64,000 nucleotides of DNA from Asticcacaulis benevestitus DSM 16100 = ATCC BAA-896 (lineage in GTDB: Bacteria > Pseudomonadota > Alphaproteobacteria > Caulobacterales > Caulobacteraceae): the NCBI RefSeq assembly GCF_000376105.1, contig NZ_AQWM01000004.1:161178-225177 (forward strand), written 5' to 3'. Positions 1 through 8,781 of the stretch are shown one piece after another. The translations under genes and the position numbers were made by a program. Each line of letters opens with the position of its first letter. Position 1 is the stretch's first letter. A model generated the notes under the pieces. That model ran no database searches. It saw nothing but the letters and a program-made list of their open reading frames with translations, and was not told the origin of the DNA.

Positions 1-510
1 GATACGACGCCGCTTGATAGACTCAAAGACGGCAGTGACAGTTTGAACTGGCTAAAACACCATGGTCGTGAAATGGGGCTGGATACAGACCATTTGCTGG
101 TCGCCGGGTTTTCCAGTGGCGCCTCGTTAGCCGTACAACTGGCGCAAAGGCCGGCATATGGGGTGAAAGGCGCGCTCCTGCTTTCGGGTTGCTATGATCT
201 GACGGAGGAGAGCTGGTACGTTCGTACGGTCTCGCCTTTGGCGGATGTGAAGGCCCTGTCACCGGTCTATGCGGTGACCAAGGCCACGCCCCCCTTGCTT
301 TTGTTTCACGCGCGCGACGATAAGCTCTGTTCCTATTCGGCGGCAAATGCTCTGGCGGAAAAATCCAGCGCCTATCACGACATGACACGGCTGATCGATT
401 TCGAAGAGGGCGGGCACTTCTTCGTCTTCACGTCCCCGCTCATCCGTAAAAGGCTAAAAGAGGAAACCGGCATTTTTGTGCGGGGACTTAGGCTTAACAC
501 AAACCCTTGA
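1..510 (+). CDS. Alpha/beta hydrolase, 3' part only
   Basis: The reading frame is open from the first base, so the N-terminal part lies upstream of the window. The visible 169 residues carry a GFSSG nucleophile elbow near residue 38, an Asp in HARDDK and a His in EEGGHFF, in the order Ser-Asp-His expected of the catalytic triad of esterase/lipase-type alpha/beta hydrolases. A TTG at 43 is in frame but would leave out part of the fold, so it is not chosen as the start. The substrate cannot be told; the family includes carboxylesterases, acetyl-esterases and kynurenine formamidase-like enzymes. The family assignment is from the triad motifs. Confidence 0.75.
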   Translation, partial: DTTPLDRLKDGSDSLNWLKHHGREMGLDTDHLLVAGFSSGASLAVQLAQRPAYGVKGALLLSGCYDLTEESWYVRTVSPLADVKALSPVYAVTKATPPLLLFHARDDKLCSYSAANALAEKSSAYHDMTRLIDFEEGGHFFVFTSPLIRKRLKEETGIFVRGLRLNTNP

Positions 511-960
511 AGTCTATACTTACGGCTACAGGCACAAATTTCGCTTCAACTCTTTAAGGCAGACTCAACACTCAGTTTTTCCGGAGGCTTCTTATAAAAC
601 ATCGCATTATTTTGAGGGTGTCAACCGTCGTCGAATAGGGGGACGGTCGAGAAATGTTCTCTCTTCCAACACCAAATCGGCGGTCAGGTGCATACCCGCA
701 AAGGTCCGTTACGAAGCTTTACAAAAAGAATGAATCTTTGGCCGCTTTGGCGCAAAGCGGAACACAAATCTAACTTGTACGAATGAAAAATTTGCCGAAG
801 GCAAAAGCCGGAGCCTTCCCAGGCCGCAATACCGCGTCCCTTCTTGCCAGCCCGCCCCTGTTAAAAGCCGACCGAAAAATCTCCTAAATGCGATTACGAA
901 TTGCCTTTAGGCAAGGGCGACTGCCCGCCGCGCGCGTTCGCGCGTATCTTCACTGCTATA
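511..960. other. Intergenic, no gene recognised
   Basis: About 450 bases between the hydrolase stop and the ssrA terminator. It holds short hairpins (TTTGCC/GGCAAA near 791 and TTGCCT/AGGCAA near 901, and a GCGCGC palindrome near 930). A small open frame at 476-733 has no ribosome binding site and no recognisable composition. No function is assigned. Confidence 0.5.
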
Positions 961-1000
961 AAATGAAAAGGTGCTGGCCTTCTGTTGCAAGGCGGCCAGC
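961..1000 (-). terminator. Rho-independent terminator of ssrA
   Basis: On the minus strand a GCTGGCC...GGCCAGC stem (973-1000) is followed by CTTTTCATTT. It lies just beyond the tmRNA coding piece and ends its transcription. Part of the stem may also belong to the mature RNA. Confidence 0.65.
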
Positions 1001-1315
1001 GGGCCCCGCCTGAGAGGCTTATTTCCCAGGAGTTGTAGGCTGGATTAACCAGGCCGCATTACGCAGCGATGGCTTGATCCGAAGCGAAGTTATCGTTCGC
1101 AGTTAAAAAATGAGGCGATCACAGAGCCTCACACTGAGGGAAAGCTTCACCTTTACACGCCTGTCGATGCTGATCGGCCCCATAACCTTCCCGCGAAACC
1201 GGGAGAATAATGGTGGAGCCGCCGGGAATCGCACCCGGGTCCAGTTCGCTTATTACGTGGGCGTTTATCCCCATAGTCAAACCGAAGCCTGACCCACTCA
1301 ATATAGGCGCTCTGC
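973..1315 (-). ncRNA. ssrA: Circularly permuted (two-piece) tmRNA
   Basis: tmRNA rescues stalled ribosomes and tags the nascent peptide. On the minus strand the acceptor piece comes first. It has a T-arm (GGGTGCGATTCCC) and ends in GGCTCCACCA, with CCA at 1213-1211. A 29-base loop follows, then the coding piece begins GGGGCCG at 1181. GGGGCCG pairs with CGGCTCC of the acceptor piece over seven base pairs (one G-U). The tag frame at 1100-1059 reads ANDNFASDQAIAA then TAA, so the full tag with the tRNA alanine is AANDNFASDQAIAA, close to the Caulobacter tag AANDNFAEEFAVAA. The reversed order of the two halves is the alphaproteobacterial permuted form. The outer ends are approximate. Confidence 0.95.
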
Positions 1316-1445
1316 CCGGTGATGGGAAGAGATACCTCCGCTCTTTACCGATTTTTTGCCATGAGGCGCGCGACCCACGGGGTAAATTTATGCCGCGGCG
1401 GGTAAGCCTTGCGACACCTTACAGCCTCCAGCACAGGAAACATCC

Positions 1446-2048
1446 ATGCCCACCTACAAGCAACATCGCGCCGCCGCCATCGCCTCCGGTCTCATTCTCG
1501 CTGTTTCGCTGACCGGCATGGTGGCGTGCAGCAAGTCGACCACCGACAAGGTGGAAGACGCCACGGCCAATGTCGCCGCCGACGCCTCCTCGGCCGTCAG
1601 CAGCATCGGCGCCGATATGGATGCCAACAAGACGCAGGACTTCGTCACCAAGGCCGCCGTCGCCAACATGTTCGAGATCAAGACCAGCGAACTGGCCGTC
1701 AAAACCTCAAAGAATGCCGACGTCCTGACCTTCGCCAAGATGATGGTCAAGGATCACACCGCCGCCGGCAAGGCGTATGAAACCGCCGTAGCCGCCACTT
1801 CCGGCCTGACCCCGCCGGTCGCGCTCGACGAAGATCACCAGAAGAAGCTCGACGATTTGGCCACCAAGACCGGCACCGATTTCGATAAGGCCTATATCGA
1901 TATCCAGCAGAGCGCCCACTCGGAAGCGGTCAACCTTTTCGAGGATTATTCGAAAAACGGCAAGGACACCGCCCTGCAGGCCTTCGCCGCCAAGACCCTG
2001 CCGACGCTGCAGGCGCACAAGGACAAGATCGACGCCTTCAAGGAATAG
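1446..2048 (+). CDS. DUF4142 lipoprotein
   Basis: Predicted 200-residue envelope protein. The N-terminus has a hydrophobic stretch followed by a lipobox-like MVAC, so it is probably lipidated and exported. The rest (about residues 60-195) is helical, with the spacing of DUF4142 proteins: FVTKAAVANMFEI, SKNADVLTFAKMMVKDH and a final LPTLQAHKDKI. DUF4142 proteins are ferritin-like four-helix bundles of unknown function, common in alphaproteobacteria. The ATG follows AGGAAACATCC. It is monocistronic and ends in a strong hairpin shared with the convergent DUF4287 gene. Confidence 0.85.
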   Translation: MPTYKQHRAAAIASGLILAVSLTGMVACSKSTTDKVEDATANVAADASSAVSSIGADMDANKTQDFVTKAAVANMFEIKTSELAVKTSKNADVLTFAKMMVKDHTAAGKAYETAVAATSGLTPPVALDEDHQKKLDDLATKTGTDFDKAYIDIQQSAHSEAVNLFEDYSKNGKDTALQAFAAKTLPTLQAHKDKIDAFKE

Positions 2049-2076
2049 ATCTTTCCTCATTTACGCAAAAAAGATG

Positions 2077-2105
2077 CCCGTTCCTGCAAAGGAGCGGGCG
2101 TTTTA
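2077..2105. terminator. Bidirectional terminator
   Basis: A GCCCGTTCCT/AGGAGCGGGC hairpin with a four-base loop, T-run on the plus side and A-run before it. It separates the convergent DUF4142 and DUF4287 genes. Confidence 0.85.
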
Positions 2106-2118
2106 CGTTGAGGCTGGT

Positions 2119-2331
2119 CTAAACCTTATCCTCGGCCAAGGCGTGCGCAACAATAGCGTTGGCGTGGCCATGGCCCAGGCCGTGCTCGGACTTGAGGATC
2201 GCCACGAGTTCCATGTGCTTTGCCGGGTAGTGCGCGCGCACGATACCCTGCCAGTCTGCGATGGGACGGCCATACTTTTTCTCTATCGAGGGAAAATAGG
2301 AAGCCGGGCCTTTGATCGGTGCGTCTGTCAT
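2119..2331 (-). CDS. DUF4287 small protein
   Basis: A 70-residue protein beginning MTDAPIKGPASYFPSIE and ending with a Gly/His-rich GLGHGHANAIVAHAL. This matches the short DUF4287 family, whose members sometimes sit beside a DUF5655 domain; the function is unknown. The open frame continues upstream to 2523, but that extension is Arg/Pro-rich and lacks family resemblance, so the ATG at 2331 is chosen. It converges on the DUF4142 lipoprotein gene and shares its terminator. Confidence 0.8.
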   Translation of the reverse strand: MTDAPIKGPASYFPSIEKKYGRPIADWQGIVRAHYPAKHMELVAILKSEHGLGHGHANAIVAHALAEDKV

Positions 2332-2562
2332 GCCGTGATCAAACCGATTTTCGGCATAGTTGCCAATTCGGTCGCAGGGGGGGGCAAACAAGGGCGGCCG
2401 TTTCGTTCCAGGCCTGACTGTCGCGCTCACAACCGAGCGCCTGGTGCCGCCGAGCCTAAATGCCGACACGGATATGAGGCTCCCAAGCGAATACGTGGCC
2501 GCAGCTTTGACTTTCAAATTCACCGGAGAGTCAGATAAACGCGCTTGTCCCTCAACCTGGTG

Positions 2563-2940
2563 TCATTGTCCGTCAGGCGCATCAAATTGTGCGAAAAACA
2601 GTAAAATGCCCGCAGGATCCAGGACGTGAGTGGCCCACGCGCCATAGGCTTCGCGCCGTGGTGCGTGAACGGTAACCTCGTTGAAGCCTCCTTCCATCTT
2701 GACGCGGCTCGCGGTCTCGAACCACTCTTGCGCGCTATCGACAACCAGATGGAGCATGGTGTTGTGCGCCCAGGCCTCGACAAACGCATTTTGAAGAAAA
2801 AAGTGGGAGGCTCCCAGTTCCATAAGCGCGAGATCGGCATCCTGGTAGGATGATGTCCATCCCAGACGTGTGTAGAAATCAATCGAGCGACGAAAGTTCT
2901 TGGTCGCAATAAAGGGGCGTTGATCCTTGATGGTGGGCAT
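2563..2940 (-). CDS. VOC (glyoxalase/bleomycin-resistance-like) protein
   Basis: A 125-residue single-module protein of the vicinal oxygen chelate fold. It opens with RPFIATKNFRRSIDFYTRLGW, a typical first beta-alpha unit, and contains FLQNAF and THVLDPAGILLFF near the end. The family includes glyoxalases, dioxygenases and drug-binding proteins; the expected metal ligands are not clear, so it may be a binding protein rather than an enzyme. It is transcribed divergently from the TetR gene at 3068 with 127 bases between them, which suggests that TetR controls it. Confidence 0.85.
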   Translation of the reverse strand: MPTIKDQRPFIATKNFRRSIDFYTRLGWTSSYQDADLALMELGASHFFLQNAFVEAWAHNTMLHLVVDSAQEWFETASRVKMEGGFNEVTVHAPRREAYGAWATHVLDPAGILLFFAQFDAPDGQ

Positions 2941-3067
2941 ATACGAACCGTTTCTCTAGAAGGGTTAATGAGCCAGGACAGGTGATTTCAGGGATAATAT
3001 CAAAAGAGGTGCATCCCAAGGCCAACTATGGCAAAGACAATGTTCAATACCGGACAAAGGCTACAAA

Positions 3068-3631
3068 ATGTCTGCCCTTTACGTTCTTGATCGCCGTCAG
3101 GACAGGACGCGCAAGGCCATAAGAAATGCCTTCATCGAACTGATATTCGAAAAGGATTTCCAATCCGTCTCGATGGCGGCGGTAGCCGACCGTGCCAACA
3201 TCGGTCGGTCAACCCTCTATGAGCATTTCCGCACAAAGAATGACCTGCTGCGCGACAATCTGACGACGCCCATGTCGGCGCTGGCATCGATTGTCGGCTC
3301 CCGTGATGTCCCCGCGCACCTGTGTGGATGGTTGCGGCACTTTCGTGAAAAACAAGCCCTTGGACGTGTTCTGTTCTTTCTGCCCACGCGTGATACCGTT
3401 CTGAGCGTGCTGACGGGACTGATTGAGCGCAGGCTGGCCGAGGTCGCCGCACAGCCCTCCTGCCTACCGCTCAACCTAGTCGCTGCGCAGATCGCTGCGG
3501 CGCAATTCGCGATGCTCACGCCCTGGATATTGGGACAGGTTGCTCTGCCTGTGACAGCCCTTGCCACAGCCCTGCACCGTTCGACTAAGGCTCTGACCGA
3601 CACCATAACGGGCCATCCAGGCAACAGCTGA
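3068..3631 (+). CDS. TetR-family regulator
   Basis: A 187-residue regulator with a TetR N-terminal domain: TRKAIRNAFIELIFEKDF, then a helix-turn-helix around residues 35-60 (SMAAVADRANIGRSTLYEHF). The C-terminal ligand domain is not recognisable beyond being helical. It is divergent from the VOC gene at 2563-2940 and probably binds the intervening 127 bases. It ends before a GCCCGCTT/AAGCGGGC hairpin. Confidence 0.9.
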   Translation: MSALYVLDRRQDRTRKAIRNAFIELIFEKDFQSVSMAAVADRANIGRSTLYEHFRTKNDLLRDNLTTPMSALASIVGSRDVPAHLCGWLRHFREKQALGRVLFFLPTRDTVLSVLTGLIERRLAEVAAQPSCLPLNLVAAQIAAAQFAMLTPWILGQVALPVTALATALHRSTKALTDTITGHPGNS

Positions 3632-3664
3632 GTCACGGAAATCGTTCTATTTTCAAGCCGAAAC

Positions 3665-3688
3665 GCCCGCTTCCATAAAAAAGCGGGC
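3665..3688. terminator. Hairpin terminator between convergent genes
   Basis: GCCCGCTT and AAGCGGGC arms of eight bases around CCATAAAA, between the TetR stop (plus) and the aldehyde dehydrogenase stop (minus). The U-run is poor on both sides. Confidence 0.6.
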
Positions 3689-3714
3689 GCAATGGGCAGG
3701 AAAGATACGAAAGC

Positions 3715-5232
3715 CTAGAAGAAGCCGACCTTCGCGGGGGCGTAGGACACCAGCAGGTTCTTGGTCTGCTGATAGTGGTCCAGCATCATCTTGTGGTTTT
3801 CACGCCCGATGCCGGATTGCTTGTACCCCCCAAAGGCGGCGTGCGCCGGATACTGGTGGTAGCAGTTGGTCCACACCCGGCCGGCCTGGATGCCGCGGCC
3901 GGCGCGATAGGCGGTGTTCATATCGCGTGACCACACCCCAGCGCCCAGACCATAGATCGTGTCGTTGGCGATCTCGATGGCCTCTTCCACGGTCTTGAAG
4001 GTGGTCACCGAAACGACCGGCCCGAAGATTTCCTCCTGGAAGACGCGCATCTTGTTGTGGCCTTCGAAGATGGTCGGCTTGATGTAGAAGCCGTCCTTCA
4101 GGTCGCCGCTCAGGATGTTGGCGTCGCCGCCGGTCAAGACCTTGGCGCCTTCGCTCCTGCCGATATCGAGATATTTCAGGATCTTATCATACTGCTCTTT
4201 CGACGCCTGCGCGCCGATCATGGTGCCTGTATTGAGCGGATCGCCCTGGGTGATGGCCTCGACGCGCTTGATGGCGCGTTCCATGAAGCGATCGTAAATC
4301 GACTCCTGCACCAGGGCGCGCGACGGGCAGGTGCAGACCTCGCCCTGATTGAGCGCGAAGAAGGCGAAGCCCTCCATCGCCTTGTCGAGGAACGCGTCGT
4401 CCTCGGCCATGACGTCGGCGAAGAAGACGTTGGGTGACTTGCCGCCCAGTTCGAGCGTGATGTTGGTGAGGTTGTTCGAGGCATAGCCCATGATGGCCTT
4501 GCCGACCGCGGTCGAGCCTGTAAAGGCGATCTTGGCGATGCGCGGGTTCTGTGCCAGCGGCTTGCCGGCCTCAAGACCCGTGCCGCTGACGATATTGAGC
4601 ACGCCCGGCGGCAGCAGGTCCTGAATGAACTCCATCAGCACGAGGATCGAGGCCGGGGTCTGCTCGGCAGGCTTCAGCACGATGCAGTTACCGGCGGCCA
4701 GGGCCGGGGCGATTTTCCACGCCGCCATCAGGATGGGGAAGTTCCACGGAATGATCTGCCCGACCACACCCAGCGGTTCATGGAAGTGATAGGCGACCGT
4801 GTCGTGATCGAGCTCCGAAACGCCGCCTTCCTGCGCGCGGATACAGCCGGCGAAGTAGCGGAAGTGATCGACCGCCAGCGGGATATCGGCGTTGGTGGTT
4901 TCACGCAGGGGCTTGCCGTTATCCCAGGTTTCAGCCTCGGCGATGACGGCGAGATTGTCCTGAATGCGCTGGGCGACAGCGAGCAGCAGGTTGGAGCGCT
5001 CGGTCACCGAGGTGCGGCCCCACTTGTCCTTGGCGGCGTGGGCGGCGTCGAGCGCCAGTTCAATATCCTCGGCCGAGGAGCGCGGCACTTCGCACAGCTT
5101 CTGGCCATTCACCGGCGAGGTGTTGTCCATATATTTGCCATGCACCGGCTCGATCCACTGACCGCCGATGAAATTGCCATAGCGCGTCTTGAAGGGCACG
5201 CCGGCTTCAATATTGCGTTCAAACTTGGTCAT
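3715..5232 (-). CDS. NAD(P)-dependent aldehyde dehydrogenase (AldB/ExaC type)
   Basis: Oxidises an aldehyde to the acid with NAD(P)+. The 505 residues are full length. The cofactor/active-site motifs are PWNFP (about 162), GSTAVG (about 239), the general base Glu261 in LELGG and the nucleophile Cys300 in [11 protein letters not shown]. The [11 protein letters not shown] form and the terminal [14 protein letters not shown] tail resemble E. coli AldB and Pseudomonas ExaC, which act on acetaldehyde and related short aldehydes. It is divergent from an AcoR-like activator, and the 293 bases between them carry palindromic repeats, consistent with inducible expression on alcohol or acetoin-type substrates. 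Substrate is inferred. Confidence 0.93.
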   Translation of the reverse strand: MTKFERNIEAGVPFKTRYGNFIGGQWIEPVHGKYMDNTSPVNGQKLCEVPRSSAEDIELALDAAHAAKDKWGRTSVTERSNLLLAVAQRIQDNLAVIAEAETWDNGKPLRETTNADIPLAVDHFRYFAGCIRAQEGGVSELDHDTVAYHFHEPLGVVGQIIPWNFPILMAAWKIAPALAAGNCIVLKPAEQTPASILVLMEFIQDLLPPGVLNIVSGTGLEAGKPLAQNPRIAKIAFTGSTAVGKAIMGYASNNLTNITLELGGKSPNVFFADVMAEDDAFLDKAMEGFAFFALNQGEVCTCPSRALVQESIYDRFMERAIKRVEAITQGDPLNTGTMIGAQASKEQYDKILKYLDIGRSEGAKVLTGGDANILSGDLKDGFYIKPTIFEGHNKMRVFQEEIFGPVVSVTTFKTVEEAIEIANDTIYGLGAGVWSRDMNTAYRAGRGIQAGRVWTNCYHQYPAHAAFGGYKQSGIGRENHKMMLDHYQQTKNLLVSYAPAKVGFF

Positions 5233-5296
5233 GGAGACTCCTGTTGTTTCCTATAGGGCGCGATAGGGCCTCGCGTCTTGGGCCTGACGCTGCGCC

Positions 5297-5421
5297 TGTG
5301 TGCGGCGCAACAACAACTGTCATCCGGTTTCCTGAGCGGTGTGTGAGGCGGATTTCACCCCGTATAACGGCGTTTGTCGCGCCACACGACAGAGTTTGGA
5401 ACGGTGTCGCAGTTTGCAACA
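5297..5421. promoter_or_regulatory. Palindromic repeats in the aldehyde dehydrogenase/activator intergenic region
   Basis: Two 17-base near-palindromes, TGTCGCGCCACACGACA (5375-5391) and TGTCGCAGTTTGCAACA (5405-5421), lie 30 bases apart, about three helical turns. A weaker relative, TGTGTGCGGCGCAACA, lies at 5297-5312. All share TGT...ACA ends with GC-rich inner arms. They are likely operators for the Fis-type activator encoded at 5526. No sigma-54 type GG-N10-GC promoter was seen. Confidence 0.6.
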
Positions 5422-5525
5422 CAGGCGGCGCATTTTGGATCAAAACTATCGTGAGCGCTCAGATTGCGCTTGCGCGCCGCCCGCAAAAGGCTTTCCCTCA
5501 CCCTATAAAAAAACAGGGATGCGAC

Positions 5526-6572
5526 TTGACGACGCCTGATCCACAAAAAATCCAGAAAGCCCGTGAAGTCTTCTTCGCGCACAAAGGCTTGCCCGTTGAT
5601 CAGATCGGCCATTCCATCCTGCGCTCGTGGATACGCTGCGCCGATATGGGGCTGGATGAGCGCAGCCTGCCGCGCGTCGATGCCCCTACCGCTTCGGAAA
5701 TCCGCCTGCTGCACGAGAAGCACGAAGCCCTGCGCCGCATCTCGCGTCCGGAACTCGACGCGCTCTATACCGAAGCCCGCGAAATCTCCGGCATCGTTAT
5801 CCTGACCAACGCCAAGGGCGAGATCCTGGACGCCGTCGGTGACGCCGGTTTCGCCGACAAGGCCGCCCAGGTGGCCTTGCGCCCCGGCATATTGTGGAGC
5901 GAGGACGGCACGGGCACCAACGCCATCGGCACCGCCATCGCCGAGCGCCGCGCTGTGGTGGTCAATGGCGGCGAACACTATTTCCAGAGCCATCAGGTGC
6001 TGACCTGCGCCGCCACGCCGATCATCGATCCGCGCGGCGCCGTCATCGGCGTGCTCGATATTTCCGCGCCGGCCACGCAGCAGAACGGCCAGGTCATCGG
6101 TCTGGTCCGCATGGCGGTCGAGCAGATCGAACACCGCCTGTTCCGCGGCGGCTTTGACGGCTGCCAGACCCTGCGCTTCCAGACCGACCCCAACCTGCTC
6201 GGTGTCGCCCGCGAAGGCATATTGGTGGTGAAGGACGGCGTGATCGTGGCCGCCAACCGGCGCGGCCTGTCGCTGATCGGCCGCACCTGGGACGGGCTTG
6301 ACCATATGCACGTCGAGGAGATCTTCGACACCTCCGCCGCGCACCTGGCTTCGGGCCGGCTGAAAGCGCAGGACGGCCGCGAGTTCTTCGCCCAGTTCGA
6401 TGGCGAGGCTACGGGGACATCCCAGCCAGTCGTGCCGCAGCAAAGCCTCGAAGACATCGAACTGTCGAGCATCCGGCAGGCTCTGGCGGCGCACGGCGGC
6501 AATGTCAGCGCCGCCGCCCGCCATCTGGGCATCCACCGCAGCACGATCTATCGTCGCATCCAGGACATGTAG
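5526..6572 (+). CDS. AcoR-like Fis-family transcriptional activator without AAA+ domain
   Basis: A 348-residue regulator. The start is the TTG at 5526, preceded by CAGGGATGCGAC; an upstream extension to 5244 would run through the palindromic promoter region and is rejected. It opens like AcoR (ILRSWIRCADMG), followed by a GAF domain (about residues 60-210), a PAS-like segment (GILVVKDGVIVAANRRG) and a C-terminal Fis helix-turn-helix (NVSAAARHLGIHRSTIYRRI). The central sigma-54 AAA+ ATPase of AcoR is absent, so it probably works with sigma-70-type polymerase. It is divergent from the aldehyde dehydrogenase and is its likely regulator. Confidence 0.88.
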   Translation: MTTPDPQKIQKAREVFFAHKGLPVDQIGHSILRSWIRCADMGLDERSLPRVDAPTASEIRLLHEKHEALRRISRPELDALYTEAREISGIVILTNAKGEILDAVGDAGFADKAAQVALRPGILWSEDGTGTNAIGTAIAERRAVVVNGGEHYFQSHQVLTCAATPIIDPRGAVIGVLDISAPATQQNGQVIGLVRMAVEQIEHRLFRGGFDGCQTLRFQTDPNLLGVAREGILVVKDGVIVAANRRGLSLIGRTWDGLDHMHVEEIFDTSAAHLASGRLKAQDGREFFAQFDGEATGTSQPVVPQQSLEDIELSSIRQALAAHGGNVSAAARHLGIHRSTIYRRIQDM

Positions 6573-6805
6573 GCCCTGCCGCGCACGGCTTGAGCGCATA
6601 AAATGTCGCCTTTACGGTTACATCTCGTTCATGAACCCCTTTTAATTTGATTTAAAAGCAACCTTCCTTCACTTTAGCGTCAAGTTCGGTCGCTATAGAC
6701 CGATGTTTTCCGGCTTTTGGCTCACCCTAAAGCTCTGCTCTGGCGCACTTTTCCTTAAACGCGACATTGAGTGAGGCCCGCGCCGAAAGTCCTTTGGAGG
6801 CCAGT

Positions 6806-7876
6806 ATGCGTAACGATGTTCTCAAATTCTCCCTGGGCGCGGTCGGCGTCCTCGCCCTGTTGACAGCCGGCACCGCCTCGGCGCAGGGAGCCGCCAACAA
6901 CGACGGCCCTCAGATCGAACTGCGCGACATGGTGGCCCGCGTCGTTATCACGCCCGAAGACCGCAGCGACGTCGATATCCGCGTGCGCTACGGCAAGGTC
7001 AAGGTGCCGACCCTGATGGTGTCGCAACGTGGCAATGTCACCGTGCTCAACGGCCACCTCAGCAATCCGGCGCGCGGCACCGGCTTCAATTTCCGCATCA
7101 ATATCCACGACGACGACGATGTGTCGGTCAACGGCGGCAAGGTGCATATTTCCGGCATCGGCATGGTGGATGTATCGGATCTGCCACTGGTCTTCGTTCG
7201 CGTCCCCAACAAGGCCGTGGTCAAGGATTCGGCCTATAGCTTCGGCCGCATCGGCCCCAGCAAGTCGCTGGACTTCATCATGAACGGCAGCGGCGAATGG
7301 GCCATTGATCCCGTCGGCGGCCAGCTCAGCATCATCAACAGCGGCTCGGGCACCATCAATGTCTCCACCGCCGGCGACAGCATCGTCGACAATATGGGCT
7401 CCGGCGACATCAACCTCGGCACCGTGCGCAATCTCAAGGCCGTGCTGACCGGCTCCGGCAATTTCAACGTCAGCCAGAGCGCCAATACCCTGCTGCAGAA
7501 CCAGGGCTCAGGCGACGTCACGCTCAGCCGCACCGGCGCCATCAAGGCTCAGCTCAATGCGTCCGGCGATTTGTCGCTTGGCAATGTCATGGGCGGGCTG
7601 ACCGTGATCAATAACGGCTCCAGCGATATCAATGTCGGCCGCGTGGCAGGCCCGGTCACGCTCGATCTGGCCGGTTCGGGCGATGTCTCGATCTCGGAAG
7701 GCCAGGTCTCTGACTTCATGCTCAAGGGCTCCGGCTCGGGCGATGTCTCCTACGGCGGCATCACCAACACGGTCAATGTCGATTCCAACGGCTCGGGTGA
7801 TGTCAGCATCGCCAAGGCCACCGGCGCCGTCGTCACCAAGGTGGTCGGCTCCGGCGAAATGCACATCGGGCATTAG
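6806..7876 (+). CDS. Secreted DUF2807 (GIN-domain) protein
   Basis: A 356-residue exported protein: signal peptide ending AGTASAQ (about residue 25), then a beta-rich body of repeated short units of the SGSGDINLG / GSGNFNVSQS / GSGDVTLSR type. That is the stacked beta pattern of DUF2807, the putative autotransporter-adhesin head (GIN) domain. The protein has no barrel and is probably periplasmic or surface-attached; its function is unknown. The ATG at 6806 is chosen because GGAGG sits five bases upstream; a frame start at 6767 precedes this site and lacks one. Confidence 0.85.
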   Translation: MRNDVLKFSLGAVGVLALLTAGTASAQGAANNDGPQIELRDMVARVVITPEDRSDVDIRVRYGKVKVPTLMVSQRGNVTVLNGHLSNPARGTGFNFRINIHDDDDVSVNGGKVHISGIGMVDVSDLPLVFVRVPNKAVVKDSAYSFGRIGPSKSLDFIMNGSGEWAIDPVGGQLSIINSGSGTINVSTAGDSIVDNMGSGDINLGTVRNLKAVLTGSGNFNVSQSANTLLQNQGSGDVTLSRTGAIKAQLNASGDLSLGNVMGGLTVINNGSSDINVGRVAGPVTLDLAGSGDVSISEGQVSDFMLKGSGSGDVSYGGITNTVNVDSNGSGDVSIAKATGAVVTKVVGSGEMHIGH

Positions 7877-7981
7877 CCGCCTTAAATCTATCCTCTACGC
7901 CCAGCGCCGCGCTTCCATGGCGCTACGGCCTATCCGCGGCCTTTTATCCCCCGCTGTTCAGGCGAGGCGTAAGGTGTGGGC

Positions 7982-8404
7982 ATGACCCAGCCCCTCACCC
8001 CGTCCCACATCCCGCTCCCCGACCGACAGCGCCTGCGCCAACGCCAGCGCGCCGCGCAGCTTATCGCCGCCTTTGAGGCGACGTCACAGCAAACCGTCAC
8101 CGAGATCAACTGCGCCGCCCGCGCCCTGATCGTGCTCGACCGCATGCTGACCCAGCTATGGACGGAACCGGGCGACACACCCGTTCGTCGCGCGAAGAAC
8201 ATAGCTGGCAGCGCGCCCGCCAAAGACGACCAGACACCCGACGAAAAGACATCGGACGAAGATACCCGGAGCCAAGATACCGGTAGCGAAGAGACAGGCA
8301 GCGCACCGCCGCCTCTTAACCGCCGGCAGCACCGCGCCTTAGCCGCACGCACACGCATCACGCCCCAGGCAACGCCGTCAAGCCTTCGCTGTGAGAGCGG
8401 ATAA
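7982..8404 (+). CDS. Hypothetical protein, disordered C-terminal half
   Basis: About 140 residues, not recognised. The N-terminal half (QRQRAAQLIAAFEAT...ARALIVLDRMLTQLW) looks like a short helical module also seen in the protein at 42041 (ERAVRVAAVIECIYSRC). The C-terminal half is acidic and polar with repeats of Asp/Glu/Thr/Ser and ends in a basic tail. A GTG at 7976 is an alternative start; neither has a clear Shine-Dalgarno. Codon use resembles its neighbours, but the protein is only moderately supported. Confidence 0.5.
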   Translation: MTQPLTPSHIPLPDRQRLRQRQRAAQLIAAFEATSQQTVTEINCAARALIVLDRMLTQLWTEPGDTPVRRAKNIAGSAPAKDDQTPDEKTSDEDTRSQDTGSEETGSAPPPLNRRQHRALAARTRITPQATPSSLRCESG

Positions 8405-8672
8405 TGGGGCGCTTTACCCCCTGCGACAGCCTGCCGCACACATTTCATCCGAAACGACCGCCGGATTTCAGGAAAATTTCCGAACTTTCACCACCACACG
8501 CTTAAGTCTTGTTGCGCCGCACAATAATCCGGCAACGTTAACGTTTTGTAATTTTAAGTATTTGATTTTAAACACTTATTACAAATGATTCATGACATCC
8601 AATTCATTTGAACTCCGCACGTTGAAGGCGCATATGGGGGTCATCGCAACACACACCAAGGAGATATCCACC
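8405..8672 (+). promoter_or_regulatory. Leader and probable promoter region of the small-peptide array
   Basis: This region is much richer in A and T than its surroundings (about 8510-8600). It contains a perfect 12-base palindrome AACGTTAACGTT at 8534-8545 and an imperfect inverted repeat AAGTATTT...AAACACTT at about 8557-8578. It ends with AAGGAGATATCCACC before the first small gene. The exact promoter is not defined. Confidence 0.45.
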
Positions 8673-8756
8673 ATGACCACCCAAGTTTACACCGCCACCG
8701 CCCTCGCCGCCGGCACGCTCTTCATGATCGTCGCGCTCATCACCCTCGGCCTCTAA
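8673..8756 (+). CDS. Tandem membrane microprotein 1 (27 residues)
   Basis: The ATG follows a near-perfect ribosome site, AAGGAGATATCCACC. The peptide is MTTQVY followed by TATALAAGTLFMIVALITLGL, then TAA. It is one hydrophobic helix of about 20 residues with no charged residue, so it should insert in the inner membrane. Peptides 2 and 3 share the core [TS]ALAAxTxFM..aL.(T/S)(L/V)G. It is not recognised as a known small membrane protein. The paralogy, the repeated ribosome sites and the shared terminator argue that it is translated. Confidence 0.7.
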   Translation: MTTQVYTATALAAGTLFMIVALITLGL

Positions 8757-8781
8757 CTCAACCTCAAAAAGGAACATCACC

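Noticed and set aside
476..733. 85-residue open frame overlapping the hydrolase end
   Set aside because: No ribosome site, irregular composition, and it overlaps a real gene in another frame.
1110..1301. Open frames of about 60 residues on both strands across the ssrA locus
   Set aside because: They lie inside the tmRNA gene; the acceptor stem, T-arm and tag explain the sequence.
5244..5525. Upstream extension of the AcoR-like activator frame
   Set aside because: It would translate the palindromic promoter region, and the extra residues do not resemble the family; TTG 5526 fits the family start.
6640..6657. TTTTAA-N6-TTAAAA, resembling a CtrA box before the DUF2807 gene
   Set aside because: Spacing is six bases, not the seven of the consensus. 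A similar N6 pair at about 45380 was rejected for the same reason.
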